A DNA stretch of 64,000 nt from Alitta virens. Lineage: Eukaryota > Annelida > Polychaeta > Phyllodocida > Nereididae. The DNA is taken from NCBI GenBank assembly GCA_932294295.1, contig OW028579.1:36463362-36527361 (forward strand). The letters run 5' to 3'. The translations under genes were made by a program, and so were the position numbers. The notes under the pieces were generated by a model. The model searched no databases. It was not told the DNA's origin and saw nothing but the letters and a program-made list of their open reading frames with translations. Below, piece by piece: positions 13,901 to 25,000 of the stretch (its first letter is position 1; every line of letters starts with the position of its first letter).

Positions 13901-16900
13901 ATTAATCTTTGTAATCCAGATTTTGAGAAATACTGCTGGGGTGACCACACATCCTGGGGAGAGAATTATGCCGGTAGTTCATCGAACTTACAAAGTCCAA
14001 AGGACAAGTCGTTTTGTGTGTTGGAATCGAGAGAAGGAAATAGCACGGTAAGTGTCTGTAGATGAGGATTAGTTACTGCCTTTTGGTCTAATAAATGACA
14101 TCATTGATTTTTTAAATTAATATGAATAGGGTCAAAAATTGTGTGAGCAAGGTCATTGATTAGGTTAATTAATTCATTCAATTACTCGAGTCAATTTGTT
14201 GTGAAAACGAGGCTTAGGTAAGGCAAAAAAGTGCAAGATGGGGCGGAATACAATCTGTATAGTTACTGCCAATTCACTGGTATTTCATGTATTTACTATT
14301 GTTTATTGTTCAGTCAAGAGAGTTTTTTTTTTTTTAATATAGAATAAGAAAAAAGGTTTGTGAGTAGTAGTATATACAGCCTATCAATGTAGATATGTTA
14401 AAAACATCACTTTATAGGATCTTTTAAACTAATGTAATGCTAATATGAATAACATTCAAAGCAGAACTAAATAACTCTGGTGGTTTTAATGCATTGATAA
14501 AAAATTTTAAGACAGGAGAAAGGACTTCTCGAAAATATAGCTGGGTAAAATGGCGATAAAAATGAATTTTAACCCTTATTCTTCAGTTTGACATGCTAGA
14601 ACTTGACCGCTTTGACAAGCCTTTGGTCAGTTGTCCACTGTTACTGGACGCTGCGAGTTACTTCCCTGACACAGAAGATCTCACTCTGGATGAAACCGCT
14701 CGAGAGTATTGGTTGCAGTGTTTCGAGGATGCTATGGACAAGGTAGGTGGAGAAGTATTAAAAGTGCAATATAATATTCATAAGCCCTACTATTTTTCAC
14801 TGTTCACAGGAGATTTCATAGACTTGGAAACTAAACTCTGGAGGACATCATGAGAAAATTCGATTTAAAAGTTACACGAATGACATGAGTGACTCGGGTG
14901 ATGAGAGTTTTAAAACGAACACCAGGTCAATTTGGACGGAATGAGAAGTCACGTGTGACTATTTACTCGACCTCCGTACTCTCAACTTTTGCCGGAGTAA
15001 ATGGAAATGGAACATAACCTAACCAGTCGTAAATCAATTTCATGCAATAGCTCCAGCAACCCTGGTGTTTTTTTACACTCGCACGAGTCACTCGACATGT
15101 TCTTTTAGGGCAAGGAAGTTACAAGATCATCCTGCCTTGGCACACATGTGCCAAGTTCCACCAGTGTCACGAAAGTTTCTTTATCAAATTTGCTCCAATT
15201 GAATTCAGGACTCCCATTGACTAAAGCAGTCTGTCAACCTATGGGAGGTCTGGATGCACATGATGTCCCTTGGGGTGAAGTTCCCAATGCTATGAATTCT
15301 GCTGTAACAGCCTCATTTTAGTTTTTTAACCTATAGCAACCTCTTATTAATAAATTATGACATCAACTAAAACTTTCTGATTAACAGTTTGCAGAGAGAG
15401 CAGTGAACAGCCAAGCCAGTACAGCTGATGCAGAAAAAAGAGCAAAACGTTTCAAAGAGAAATTCATTTTGAGATTGAAGGAATTGAGAGATAACCCATG
15501 GTATGTGTGCATTTCTGTCTTGGAAATTATCGAAATTCTTTATGCCATATGAAATGAGTCATACCTTATTTGTCTCTAACTATTTCAGCGCCTACGGATC
15601 TCTAACTGTCAGGAGTCTATTGGACACTCGAGAACACTGCATGGAAGAATTTCATTTCTTGGATGTTTATTCTCAGGTGAGTTCACTGTATTCTTGATTT
15701 ACAAGTTTTGCAAGGTATAAGTTACCTGTAATTACATGAAAAGTTCAGCATACCATAATAATGTCTGTACAGTTGTATCCGCAACTCATAAATGATAAAT
15801 TCTCGATATGGCAAATCAGGCAACTAAGCTCAAAGAAATGTTTTTGCTTTATATGGTTTACATGTGCATTGTAGAGTCTACCAACATACAATAAACGCTA
15901 TCATCAAGCTAATTTTCATAATCCTGAACAATTTATACCTGAGTTTGACCACAGTTTCTTGCTTAACGAATAAACATCTTGACTGGCCAAGGAGTGAGGC
16001 ATTGTAATGAGGTTCTTTATGCAATAGGCGTTCAGTTTGAATTTGATAACACTACTCGGTGCTCATTTGGTAGACCTACATTTATGTTGATGTGTATGAT
16101 AATATTGAATGAACGTTTTCATGTTGTATTTCTTTGTTGTTTTGAAAACAGCAAAAGCAGACTGAGAATGAAATGGCCCTGCGTCTGCTTGCTGAACGCC
16201 TCCAGAGCTTAGATGACATGGAGTGGTCTCAGAAGCAGTTGTCTTTAGCAGAAGGAATTCTCGCGGGAAATGTGTTCGATTGGGGAGCGAAAGAAGTTGC
16301 CAGTCTAATGGAAACAGGACAGTTTGGGTTCAATGAGGCTATGGAGAAGTTACAAGGTAAACAGGTCATAATAATGCACGATTTGAATGCCACAGACTAT
16401 ATGTATATTAACAGCATAGTGCTTCTTGAAATGTGATTGGCTGAGACTGAGTCACATGACTTGATTATAGAACCACACGTCTCCATTATACTTTTGCCGT
16501 GTTCTGTGAACTGGTCAGCTTGGTCAGTCACAAAACATTGCTTTGAAATATCTTGTGTTCATGGGAAATTATTCAGAAATAACTTAACCAACCAAACTGC
16601 GATCGTCAGGAGGATGGCATCACAGCCTCACTTCGACAACGATGCAAGTTGCCACAAAAAATTAAAAACTGCTTTCTTAAAGTCACAAGAAAAGCTGGGA
16701 ATACATTTGTATTCTTGCTAAGCCATGTGATGAATTTACTGGTGCTAATTAAAATCCACTTAAGTCTTAGTACCAATATAACTGATTAAAATTTGTTGAA
16801 ATTATTGTTCTTGTGATTTTAGGTAGACCATGGTTATTTGACAACTATGACGAGTGGCAGGATCGTTTATCGAATGGCCCTCCTCACAAGTGTGCGGTCA

Positions 16901-18672
16901 TCTTCGTGGACAATAGTGGAATTGACATAATCCTTGGAATATTTCCTTTTGCTCGGGAACTTCTCAACAGAGGAACTGAGGTGAGTTTTAAAATCATTGA
17001 GCTTGAGTGTCAAAATGAAGTTAAGCTTTACACACCAAATGGTCTAATTAATATACACCTAATTGTCTCAGCCAGCCGCTGAGTTTACATAATGACATGT
17101 AAATTTTCCGGGATCGAAATAAGTCGAGAACGATCATTCGGGTTACTTGGAGGTTACCATAATTTTTTTTTCTCGCAAACGGACCGCCGTTCAGGGGCGG
17201 TTACCACATCAATATTAATGGTAACCAGAAAGCGGGTTACGGTCCGGTTACCATTGTTGAACCTTTATTTCGATCCCTGAATTTGCATTTTGTGTTTGGT
17301 TCTATTGGCCCATAAATTGAATTGAATTGAACTACGCTTGCACTTCTCTATTAATGCCACCATTAGTTCATAGTACAGAGCATTTATTACAGCCAATTTC
17401 ATAGACTTGGAAACAAAACTCCAGAGAACATTATGTGGATCCAGGACTCTTACTGGCTGTGGGATGCATCAACCAGTGGGAGTCTTGGATTTACATGACG
17501 TCCTCTGAAGCTTTGCTTCCAAGTCTATGAATTGGCTGTTAATATTTTGTGGACAAAACTAGTTGCAATGTTATTTACAATTGGCCTTATTAAAAGGATT
17601 AAAACTAAAAATAATAGTTTTTTTGTTTGTTTGTTTTTTCAGGTGATGTTATGTGCAAACACCAGACCTGCTCTGAATGATGTCACGTATAACGAACTCT
17701 CAGTGGTCACCAAAAAAGTGGCAGCAATTTCACCGGACATCCAGAATGCGCTGACCAACGGACAACTGTTGGTCATGGAGTCGGGTCAGGCATCTCCTTG
17801 TCTTGATCTCAGGTCAGTTATATAAATGGTAGTTTTGTTGGCTGAACTTACTGACATGCATTTTGCTGTATAATATCATTTGGGTGATCTTAAGTAGTTA
17901 AGGTACATGTCAGTTTCTTTACAGCTGAACTCATAGATTTGGAAACTCCAGAGGACATCATGTGAATCCATGACTCCCAATGGCTAAGGAATTGCTTTAA
18001 CCAATGGGAGTCCTGGATTCATATGACATCATCTGGAGTTTAGTTTCCAACTCTATGAAATCTGCTGTTAAGGTCTTAGCCCTGCATAAGCTAAAACACA
18101 GTGCGTTAATCACAAAATTTGTTTTATGATGCCACCCCGCTTATTGTAACTTTTTTTGTTATAAATAATAAGTGAATAAAACGTCTAAAGTCTTAATCAC
18201 GTTAATTTGTGAAGAATTTAGCCCAGGATTTCAATCTCCCAGAAGCATAGTAAAAATTAGGCATTATTAAACGAGTAATCCACCTTTGACCAGCCCTATT
18301 CATTACTATGGCGCTCGAACCAGCTTTGGTTCTTGAAGCAGCAATTTTCTGCTCACCAATGTTGAAGAGTTAGTATCCGCTTGCACGCCGGCTACATTTA
18401 CTGAGCTAAATCTTAATTATTTTTTCTTAAATTTTTTTTACAGGTACATAGACTACGATCTAGCGGAGAAGATGAGGGATCACCAGGCAGATTTGATCAT
18501 AATAGAAGGAATGGGCCGATCTGTTCACACTAACTTTTATGCTAGTTTCAATTGCGAAGCTCTCAAAGTTGCGGTCCTGAAAAACCGGTGGTTAGCCAAA
18601 CGGTTAGGTGGAGAGATGTTTAGCGTTATGTTCAAGTATGAAAAACCTCGGAAAATTAAGCTGTCAAAATAG
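7944..18672 (+). CDS. PANK4: PANK4: pantothenate kinase fused to DUF89 4'-phosphopantetheine phosphatase
   Basis: Sixteen exons join in frame to 781 aa (human about 773): 7944-8037, 8599-8672, 8964-9181, 9732-9918, 11474-11566, 12020-12182, 12848-13035, 13448-13529, 13920-14047, 14587-14742, 15388-15500, 15589-15676, 16152-16356, 16823-16980, 17643-17812, 18444-18672. All introns are GT/AG. The N-terminal type II PanK fold has the P-loop DIGGS (30-34), [16 protein letters not shown] and [13 protein letters not shown] (202-214). The C-terminal DUF89 domain has [11 protein letters not shown] (metal ligands D626, N627), LNDVT (D662) and [10 protein letters not shown]. In mammals the kinase half is dead, and the phosphatase removes phosphate from 4'-phosphopantetheine and its damaged forms, limiting coenzyme A synthesis. 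Here E135 and R200 sit where mammalian PANK4 has Val and Trp, so the kinase may be active. The protein is probably cytosolic, with no signal peptide. The introns are full of MITEs. Confidence 0.97.
8110..8224 (+). repeat. Dispersed repeat, copy 1 (PANK4 intron 1)
   Basis: This segment, containing GGCGGGTCTGACCAGCATTTAATGT-like sequence in its middle and ending GCCCAGTTTTAC, recurs in reverse orientation at 29726-29842 inside the LRR gene. It has no coding potential. Class unknown, probably the edge of a DNA transposon or SINE. Confidence 0.75.
9496..9525. repeat. Left arm of a perfect 30-bp inverted repeat around PANK4 exon 4
   Basis: This 30-mer in intron 3 (starts AGAGAGACAACC, ends ATCGCCATAC) is the exact reverse complement of 10145-10174 in intron 4. 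The two arms bracket the single 187-nt exon 9732-9918. Confidence 0.95.
9534..9610. repeat. Poly-C run plus two-copy short tandem repeat
   Basis: A run of C is followed by two copies of ATTCGCCCCTGTATTTA, separated by YCAAAA-type sequence. It lies in PANK4 intron 3. Confidence 0.7.
10145..10174. repeat. Right arm of a perfect 30-bp inverted repeat around PANK4 exon 4
   Basis: Exact reverse complement of 9496-9525, in intron 4. The arms are separated by 619 bases that contain only exon 4 and flanking intron. Confidence 0.95.
11367..11432 (+). mobile_element. Short SINE-core fragment in PANK4 intron 4
   Basis: Contains CATCATTATGTCTGCC and CAGCAGCACTGAG in the order and spacing of the SINE cores at 45344-45567 and 47681-47836. 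Only the 3' part survives. Confidence 0.45.
14807..15304. mobile_element. Fold-back MITE copy B, interrupted (PANK4 intron 10)
   Basis: The left arm (CAGGAGATTTCATAGACTTGG at 14807) and the right arm (ending GCTATGAATTCTGCTG at 15304) belong to the family at 17390 and 17922. The roughly 330 bases between them are longer than in those copies, so a second element probably inserted inside. That filler is AT-rich and carries GAGTGACTCG / CGAGTCACTC near its two ends. Confidence 0.55.
17108..17279. mobile_element. Short hAT-like MITE (PANK4 intron 14)
   Basis: The terminal inverted repeats GGGATCGAAATAA (17110) and TTATTTCGATCCC (17265) match perfectly. The outer bases give C(C/A)GGG ends typical of hAT elements. 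The interior also folds back (GGGTTAC and GGTTACCAT on both sides). No 8-bp target duplication is clear, so the class call is tentative. Confidence 0.6.
17390..17538. mobile_element. Fold-back MITE copy C, PIF/Harbinger-like (PANK4 intron 14)
   Basis: A 149-bp palindrome. It starts CAGCCAATTTCATAGACTTGG and ends with the near reverse complement through GGCTG. It is flanked by TTA on both sides (17387-17389 and 17539-17541). A 3-bp TWA duplication is the signature of PIF/Harbinger insertions. No coding capacity. Confidence 0.8.
17922..18067. mobile_element. Fold-back MITE copy D, PIF/Harbinger-like (PANK4 intron 15)
   Basis: A 146-bp palindrome of the same family as 17390-17538, starting CAGCTGAACTCATAGATTTGG and ending GCTG. 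TTA duplications lie at 17919-17921 and 18068-18070. The arms share the CCAGAGGACATCATGTGAAT segment in opposite orientations. Confidence 0.8.
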
Positions 18673-19120
18673 CAGATAATTAAAATTATAGGTGATTCAT
18701 TTATGTACAAATGTGTTAAGTAGATCTCAAATTATGAGATAGCTAAATGTGATCAAGTTTTGCCTTGAATTTTGACAGGTTCAAAAATGCACAATTTTAA
18801 GAGCTATATATGTTATGGTTTTACTGAGCTTTCAGTGAGGATGTAATATGTTTTATTTTTATTAACAATATTTTAAGTTGCTCAAGCGATCACTGTTTCT
18901 GCAGAAGGACTTATCAATGATATGTCTATGAATGTTTTATATCTTCGTTAATTGCTTATAGGCCACCCAGTGCCTTAATCTCAATGCTTTTACAAAATCA
19001 ATCATTCACCAGCCCTTCAATAATTGTTTCAAAAATGTGTCAATGATGACTGAAATCGAATACCACCGAGCTGTTTTGATTTACCACCTTTTTTATGACT
19101 TTTTATTGAAATATATTTCC

Positions 19121-19126
19121 AATAAA
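19121..19126 (+). promoter_or_regulatory. Candidate PANK4 poly(A) signal
   Basis: AATAAA lies about 450 bases after the PANK4 stop and is the first canonical hexamer downstream of it. No transcript evidence is available here. Confidence 0.4.
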
Positions 19127-19789
19127 TAATTCCGATTAAGGAAGCATTCATAGTTACCATCTCTTTACCAATTAAATGGAACACATAATTATGTTAAAGG
19201 AATGCTTTAGAATCTTTAATGCTAATCAGTGGTGCTGTAAAATCAGGTATTAAGGTAAATGTACTATTTTATCATCGCATATTGCACATCACATGTAAAA
19301 TTATGAAAATATTTATCAAAGATACATCTTGTGTAAATGGGAAACCTCTGCTGATTCAACATTTTCAAGTGTGTTATTGTAAATTGTGATATTAACTGAA
19401 TTTGGTGTAGTACAATTATTTTTTTAATATATATGTTGACTTTCTGTGATTTATATTAAAAATAGGGAAAAATGTTGTGAATTTACATTTGACCTTGATG
19501 TGGCGAATATCATATGGGTTGGTTTTTCTGTAAGATTTTCATACTAGCATAAATTGGTTCTCATTTTTCTACAATGGAATAATTGTACGAAAGACTGTCA
19601 CTGAGCTATTGTTCGTGTTTTTGTTCTGGTCTTGGAATTGTACCATCAGGTGCAGAAATACAGCCCTAATTCATCCAATTCATCCAACGTACCCAGGACT
19701 ATATTACACAAGCAGGCTAGTCCTTTGACAATAGACATAACACTAAGAAAAAAACAGCCAATTTAGCAGCTCATGTAAACTATTTTTGG

Positions 19790-19880
19790 CCGTAATTTAG
19801 CCCAAACAATAGTGTCCGGGCAGGGATTTGAACCTAGAACAAAGCAAGAAGCTTGTACCTTAACCACTGCAGCTTTTGAA
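19790..19880 (-). mobile_element. tRNA-derived SINE head
   Basis: On the minus strand a box A-like TGCAGTGGTTAAGG is followed by a box B-like AGGTTCAAATCCCTG. These are Pol III promoter elements of a tRNA-derived SINE. The rest is too decayed to be a functional tRNA. Confidence 0.5.
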
Positions 19881-19944
19881 CTAATATGTTGAGTGGAGAA
19901 ACTTTTTGTTTCATCAATAAAATGGTAGACCATGAAATTAAGAT

Positions 19945-20000
19945 TTGTGGTCTAATGGTTAAGATGTTAGCAGGTTGTAGATTCAAACCCCCCACCATAT
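19945..20000 (+). mobile_element. tRNA-derived SINE head
   Basis: TGGTCTAATGGTTAAGATG (box A-like) and AGATTCAAACCCC (box B-like) lie about 30 bases apart. This is a SINE head, not a tRNA gene: the arms do not pair well. Confidence 0.5.
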
Positions 20001-20054
20001 ACTGTCATAATAACAGCAGTTATGTCTCAATGCTACGTCTCTTTGCTAATGGTA

Positions 20055-20128
20055 TTGGTGGGTGGATTAGGGTTTTACGTCCTGTATTTCTGCATCTGAT
20101 GGGCTAATTAGGACAGGCAGGGACCATG
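20055..20128 (-). mobile_element. Fragment of the CCA-tailed tRNA SINE
   Basis: Minus-strand match to the 3' half of the intact copy at 25043-25229 (GGTGGATTAGGGTTTTACGTCC, then TGATGGGCTAATTAGGACAGGC). The tRNA head is missing. Confidence 0.7.
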
Positions 20129-20129
20129 C

Positions 20130-20345
20130 TTAGCTAATGGTCTGAAGCTTAGCCAGTTTATATGACCAGCTACCAGAGGCAGATGTTATGATGAGATGAT
20201 TATACTCAGCACAGACACCGAATGCAGGACTACCAATTTAACGTCTCATCCGAATGACATCCAGCTTGGATGTAGCTCGTGAAGAGTGCCCAGGCAGGCC
20301 GCGGATCAAACCTTGGACCATCAGCAGAGCTGGCCAATGTGGAAT
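20130..20345 (-). mobile_element. SINE fragment, shared-core family (tail type b)
   Basis: Contains the minus-strand core AATTTAACGTCTCATCCGAA, TGACATCCAGCTTGGATGTAGC and a decayed box B region. On the other side it has GACCAGCTACCAGAGGCAGA, as in 2436-2658. Confidence 0.65.
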
Positions 20346-20402
20346 TGGCGGATACCTTATATATAACCATCAGGTTGCTCAGGCAAGGCCAACCAGCTGC
20401 TT

Positions 20403-20470
20403 CCTATCTATCTATCTATCCATCCATTCATCTATCCACCTATCCATATATCTATCTATCCATTCATCCT
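20403..20470. repeat. CTAT/CCAT microsatellite
   Basis: Imperfect tetranucleotide array (CTATCTATCTATCCATCC and variants). Related SINEs here end in CTAT/GATA arrays, so it may have begun as a SINE tail. Confidence 0.85.
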
Positions 20471-21469
20471 CTATACCCCAATCTAATTAATTTCATTTGG
20501 ATTAACCCAGCCATATCCCATTCTGGCATTGTGCTCAATGAAAGGCTGGCCCACTGCAATGTAGGTCAGAGGCTCATAAGAGTGTTATTGGCAACCAATC
20601 ATTCAATGGAAGGGATCTAATCTATAGTCAATTCAATCCATGCATTCTACTGGACTAGAATCAGGTAGGCCAACTATGTATAAAGAGATACTTGTATTGT
20701 TTTAACTCCATGCACTTTTCTATCTTTAATTTGTACCAGCTCAACAAGGGTATATGCTTTTGGTTAATAAACATATATACAAATAAATACCAACTTTACA
20801 TTGATAGATAGTGTTCATGGATAAAACTTCACATAATCTGTACGCGTTACCTTAAAGCAAACTGGACAATGTAGGGGAGACTGGGGCCCCATTGGTACAT
20901 GGGGTACTTACATTGGGATACCTGCAATATCTGGGTGATATAAACAAATTAAGAAATCCAAGGCTGGCCCCAAACTGAAGTAGAGGAATGTTATCTATAA
21001 ATCTTAGTTTATTGTTATCACTCAACAGTCTCAACCGACTTCACAATTACATCCTTGGCAGGCCAATCTAGAGCCTTTCTCAACTCCCTGGGGAGTATTC
21101 AGCCTTGAACACGGGGTTAACCGCAGGGGCTTAAGAGCTCACACCAGTGCCATCATTTTGGGTGCCTAATGCCAAGTTCCCATTTGTACCTGGGTGGGGT
21201 GAGACAATGGTTGAAGAAGATCTGATAGCAATGCCTTCATTTTCTCTGTGGAAGCCATCTAGATCAGTTCACGTTTTTGAATTATATAGTAAAACTTGCA
21301 TTTAGTGGGCAGCCGTAGTTTCATATCCATGTTTCATAAGAGTCTTTGGAAGAGATTAATTTATAGCTATTAATTAAGCTTAGTATTCTCATATGACATG
21401 AATAGCTATGAATAACTAGTCCCCGTACCTGCCACTAATATACCAGTGACCCAACCTTTGTCCAAAGTA

Positions 21470-21585
21470 CAGTTAGTTTCATTAAAAACAGCCTGTAAAA
21501 TTAAACCTAGACAAAGCTGGACAACTTCTGCCATGCAATGCTAACTGCCACTAAACGGAACTGTCTGGCTATATAGATGGCTAAT
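21470..21585 (-). repeat. Dispersed repeat, copy 1 of pair with 53876
   Basis: The reverse complement matches 53876-53990 along its length, sharing AGCCAGACAGTTCCGTTTAGTGGCAG-like and GGCAGAAGTTGTC segments. No coding capacity. Element class unknown. Confidence 0.75.
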
Positions 21586-22033
21586 AAAAAATGGATCTGA
21601 AGTACATGCAGCACTATCTGGTACATAAGTTGATAGTTGCATATATATTTCTTGTGAAAAGATGCATGTCTATTGCACATATATATTTATGATATATTTG
21701 ATAAATTTCTCACATTTACCAAGGTTTTATTTTATTTTTTTTCAGTGGTGGGAAGTGTAAGCCGACAATGAGCTAGTAGACAGAACCAGCTGAAGTTAGC
21801 CAGTTAGGCCGCCTATAGGTGTGCCCATTGGGACAATTTATGTGAGTTGAAAAACAAAAGCGCTGCCTCACCAGATGACGAATTCCTGTTTTCATGTTTT
21901 GCTGCTGATGCAGTAGCTGATGCAGAATTATTGCACACACATAGGCTTTGTCCCAGACTTCTGAGAGATAATTGCAGTACATTCTATCCACTATATTTTA
22001 AAATTGCACTATCCATATCATATATTCCAGATT

Positions 22034-25000
22034 ATGGGCTGTAATGCAAGTTCAACACTACAACCAACCAAAGAGGAAACTAATTATAACAATCTAAAAC
22101 CACAAGGTGGCGTTTCAATAAGTCATCAAAATCCCCCAGATGGCAGTGCTAGTAACAAAGAAAATGGTGGGAAAATTGAAAAAGATAATCTACCAGAAGA
22201 TGATAAAGAGCTCCCTGAAGAAAAAACAGAAGTTGGAGAAGAAAATGTCAAAATATTGAGTACACAAAATTCATATCCAGACAGAAGTTCACATTCAGGC
22301 AACGAGCAAAATGTAGGCCTGTATTTAAGCAAGGGAGGGCCACCAAAAGATGCAAATTCAAGCCAAATGCATAGGACAGAAGATGGACCTAGCCTAAATA
22401 TAGATCATGACGTCACAAAACCATTGTTACAAACAAACAGTTTACCTGCAGAGTTGAAAGCAGACGATGAGCTGGCAATTTCAGTGAAAAATTCCAGTGA
22501 ATCTGAAAACAAAACACACGAAATATCGAATACAGACTCACAGACAGACACACAAACACAACTGGAATCACAGAAAGACACTTTTGTAAATACAGACAAA
22601 AAAGGTGATATGGAAGATTCTGGCGCCATGGAGGAACAGAAGTCAGCCCAGGCAGATTTCCAGACTGCAATTCGTTGCTCCTGCAGTTTGTTAGATCCAG
22701 AAACTGTCCTGAAGTTTGCTACTGACCAAGTGACGTTCTTTCAACTCAACAGAACTTTGCCACACAATCACAGTCTATCCAGTCTCCTGTCGAGACTGCC
22801 AAATCTTCAGGTAGTCTATTTTTACATAATTTAAATATGGTTTAAATTTTGCATACCTTGTATTTAAATTATATGATCCACTGAGCCAATTGTTAAAGGC
22901 AGAGTAAATTATGAAATGTTGGAACTTGAAGTCCAGTAGATTCTTGGGCTGAAAATTGGTATGCCTTTCCATGCGTTTGGATAAACGCATGGAAAACGCA
23001 TGGTTTTTGCCTCATTATAATTAGCTAAAAACCATGCGTTTTCCATGCGTTTATCCTTCTCATGGAAAACGCACGTAGCACATTTGGCCATGTAAAAGGC
23101 AAACACCACAAGGTGAACTGTATACCAATGGTGCATGACTTGAAATGAAAATGAATCAAAAAGCCGTTTTATTCAGAATTTCCATGCAATACTTTATTTA
23201 ATTTGTATTTATTGTTTGTCAAGCAAAAGTTTTAGGGCTGTCCTCAATTGCAGGAATTGGACATATCAGGCAACAACATGGGACCCCAGCCCTTCAGGCT
23301 TCTGATGCTAGCCATGGCTCATAACAAATCAATCACTTGGCTCAATGCTTCCAATAACATGACAGACACGGACTCTGCTGTATGTAGCACAAGTATATAA
23401 CTTTATTCTGTTTTATACTATTACTTTTAAATTAAAAAACTTATCGTTAATTACAGGATAGTTATATACTTTTATTTGACAGCTTCATGTCATTCATGAC
23501 ATATATGTGTCACAATGTAAACAAAAGAAAATGACATACTGTAACAATAAAAGCATAACATAAAAGTAGAAAATAAAACTAGGTTCCAGCTACAATAAAG
23601 ATTTGTTATAATGTCAATTTTGCAAAAAATAGTTAGAAATTGAGTCAATTTAGTTGTCCATATTTGGCATCGACTTGTTACAGACACTTGCAGCATTTTG
23701 TTGACCTTGTTAAGCTGTCTGGTTTCTTAGCATTTGTACAGTACTGGAGACTTATCTTAAGGAGTACTGATTCACATGTGAATCACATGTTTATGCATAT
23801 CTTTTAAGTGCAGTTTTTTTACCATAGCCTTTCATTTGTTTTCTCTGGTTGCAGGAATGCATTGGAATAATGCTAAACAAGAACAGAAGTCTCTTGTGCT
23901 TAGATATATCTGGAAATTATCTTGGCAAAGACTATTTTTCAAGATGTGTGGGTCCTGCCTTGTCTTCCAATGACTCCCTGCTGGTGCTAAGGTTTTGTAC
24001 ACGCATTTGTGATAATGTGTACTAAAGAATAAAGAATAAAATACTTTAAATTACAAACAAAAAACAAAAGCGATAAAACGCCTTTCACCGACTAAATAAA
24101 ACATAACACAATTTTCAAAAAAGCTATAAAATATTTATATAGTATACTAAAAGACCAAGGCTACTGACTTTGTCAAGAACAGCTTTTACACCCCCTGCAC
24201 AACTGCCTCCAATTATGGGGGGCCAGTTTCAGTCAAAAACATTATGTAACACTTAAAAAATGGCTATATTATACACAAAAATAATTTTCCTTCTTATTCT
24301 AAATGATAACTCCCATTATATATGGGTATTAACCACTGGGAAATGTTCAATTCTCGTCTCTAATGGCAGCTAATTTGCATATTTCACCATCTACACACAT
24401 GATGGTGCTTCCTGATTGGCCAATATCTCACAAGCACAGTGTGCTGTCAGCTTTAAGCACCTAACTGAGTAATCTTTGTTTAAGAATTGAGTGTAATCAA
24501 TGCAAACAAAACTAATTGATATGCAATTTCACTGTTAGACATTCAATGCTATATGCTATTAAGCTAATTTGTTTGCATTTAAGTCTAACTGGTAAACTAG
24601 CAAAATAATTGCCATCAAGCTCAGGACATTTCCTAATTTATGCGGCTACATTCTGATTGGCTGTTGCAAATGACATTGCTGCCTCTTGAGATGAGAAGCC
24701 AATTAAGGCAGTCAGTAGCCTTGGGTTTAGTTAGAGGATAAGTGTGTTATCACTAAGCAATGTCATATATGTTGGCAAACACCTGTGGTTACAGTCACAT
24801 GGCCACACTTCTCTGACAGGTGATCACTTGTATTGATAAATAAAGTTTTTTTTAATACTTGTTATGCTCTGTTTGTAGGTGTGAAAGCATTGGCAGCATA
24901 GATTTGACTCTATTCATGGAAAACGTGAAGAAAAACAAAACACTGCAAGAACTGAACATCAGCCACAACCAGCTGGTTCAACCCCAGGAGTTCACTGCCC

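Larger units (their letters stand above)
18673..22030. other. PANK4 3' UTR, then SINE-rich intergenic stretch
   Basis: After the PANK4 3' UTR the sequence is packed with SINE pieces. These are a CCATCAGGTGCAGAAATACAG tail fragment at about 19643, tRNA-like heads at 19790 and 19945, and the fragments listed separately below. I see no gene. A non-coding first exon of the LRR gene may lie near the right end, because an acceptor (CCAG) sits at 22030. Confidence 0.5.

Noticed and set aside
20254..20620. Plus-strand frames with Ser-Ile-Tyr-Leu runs
   Set aside because: They translate the CTAT microsatellite and SINE sequence, not a gene.
22405..22670. Minus-strand frames of 74-85 codons
   Set aside because: They lie antisense to the disordered N-terminal coding exon of the LRR gene, whose splicing and frame are well supported.
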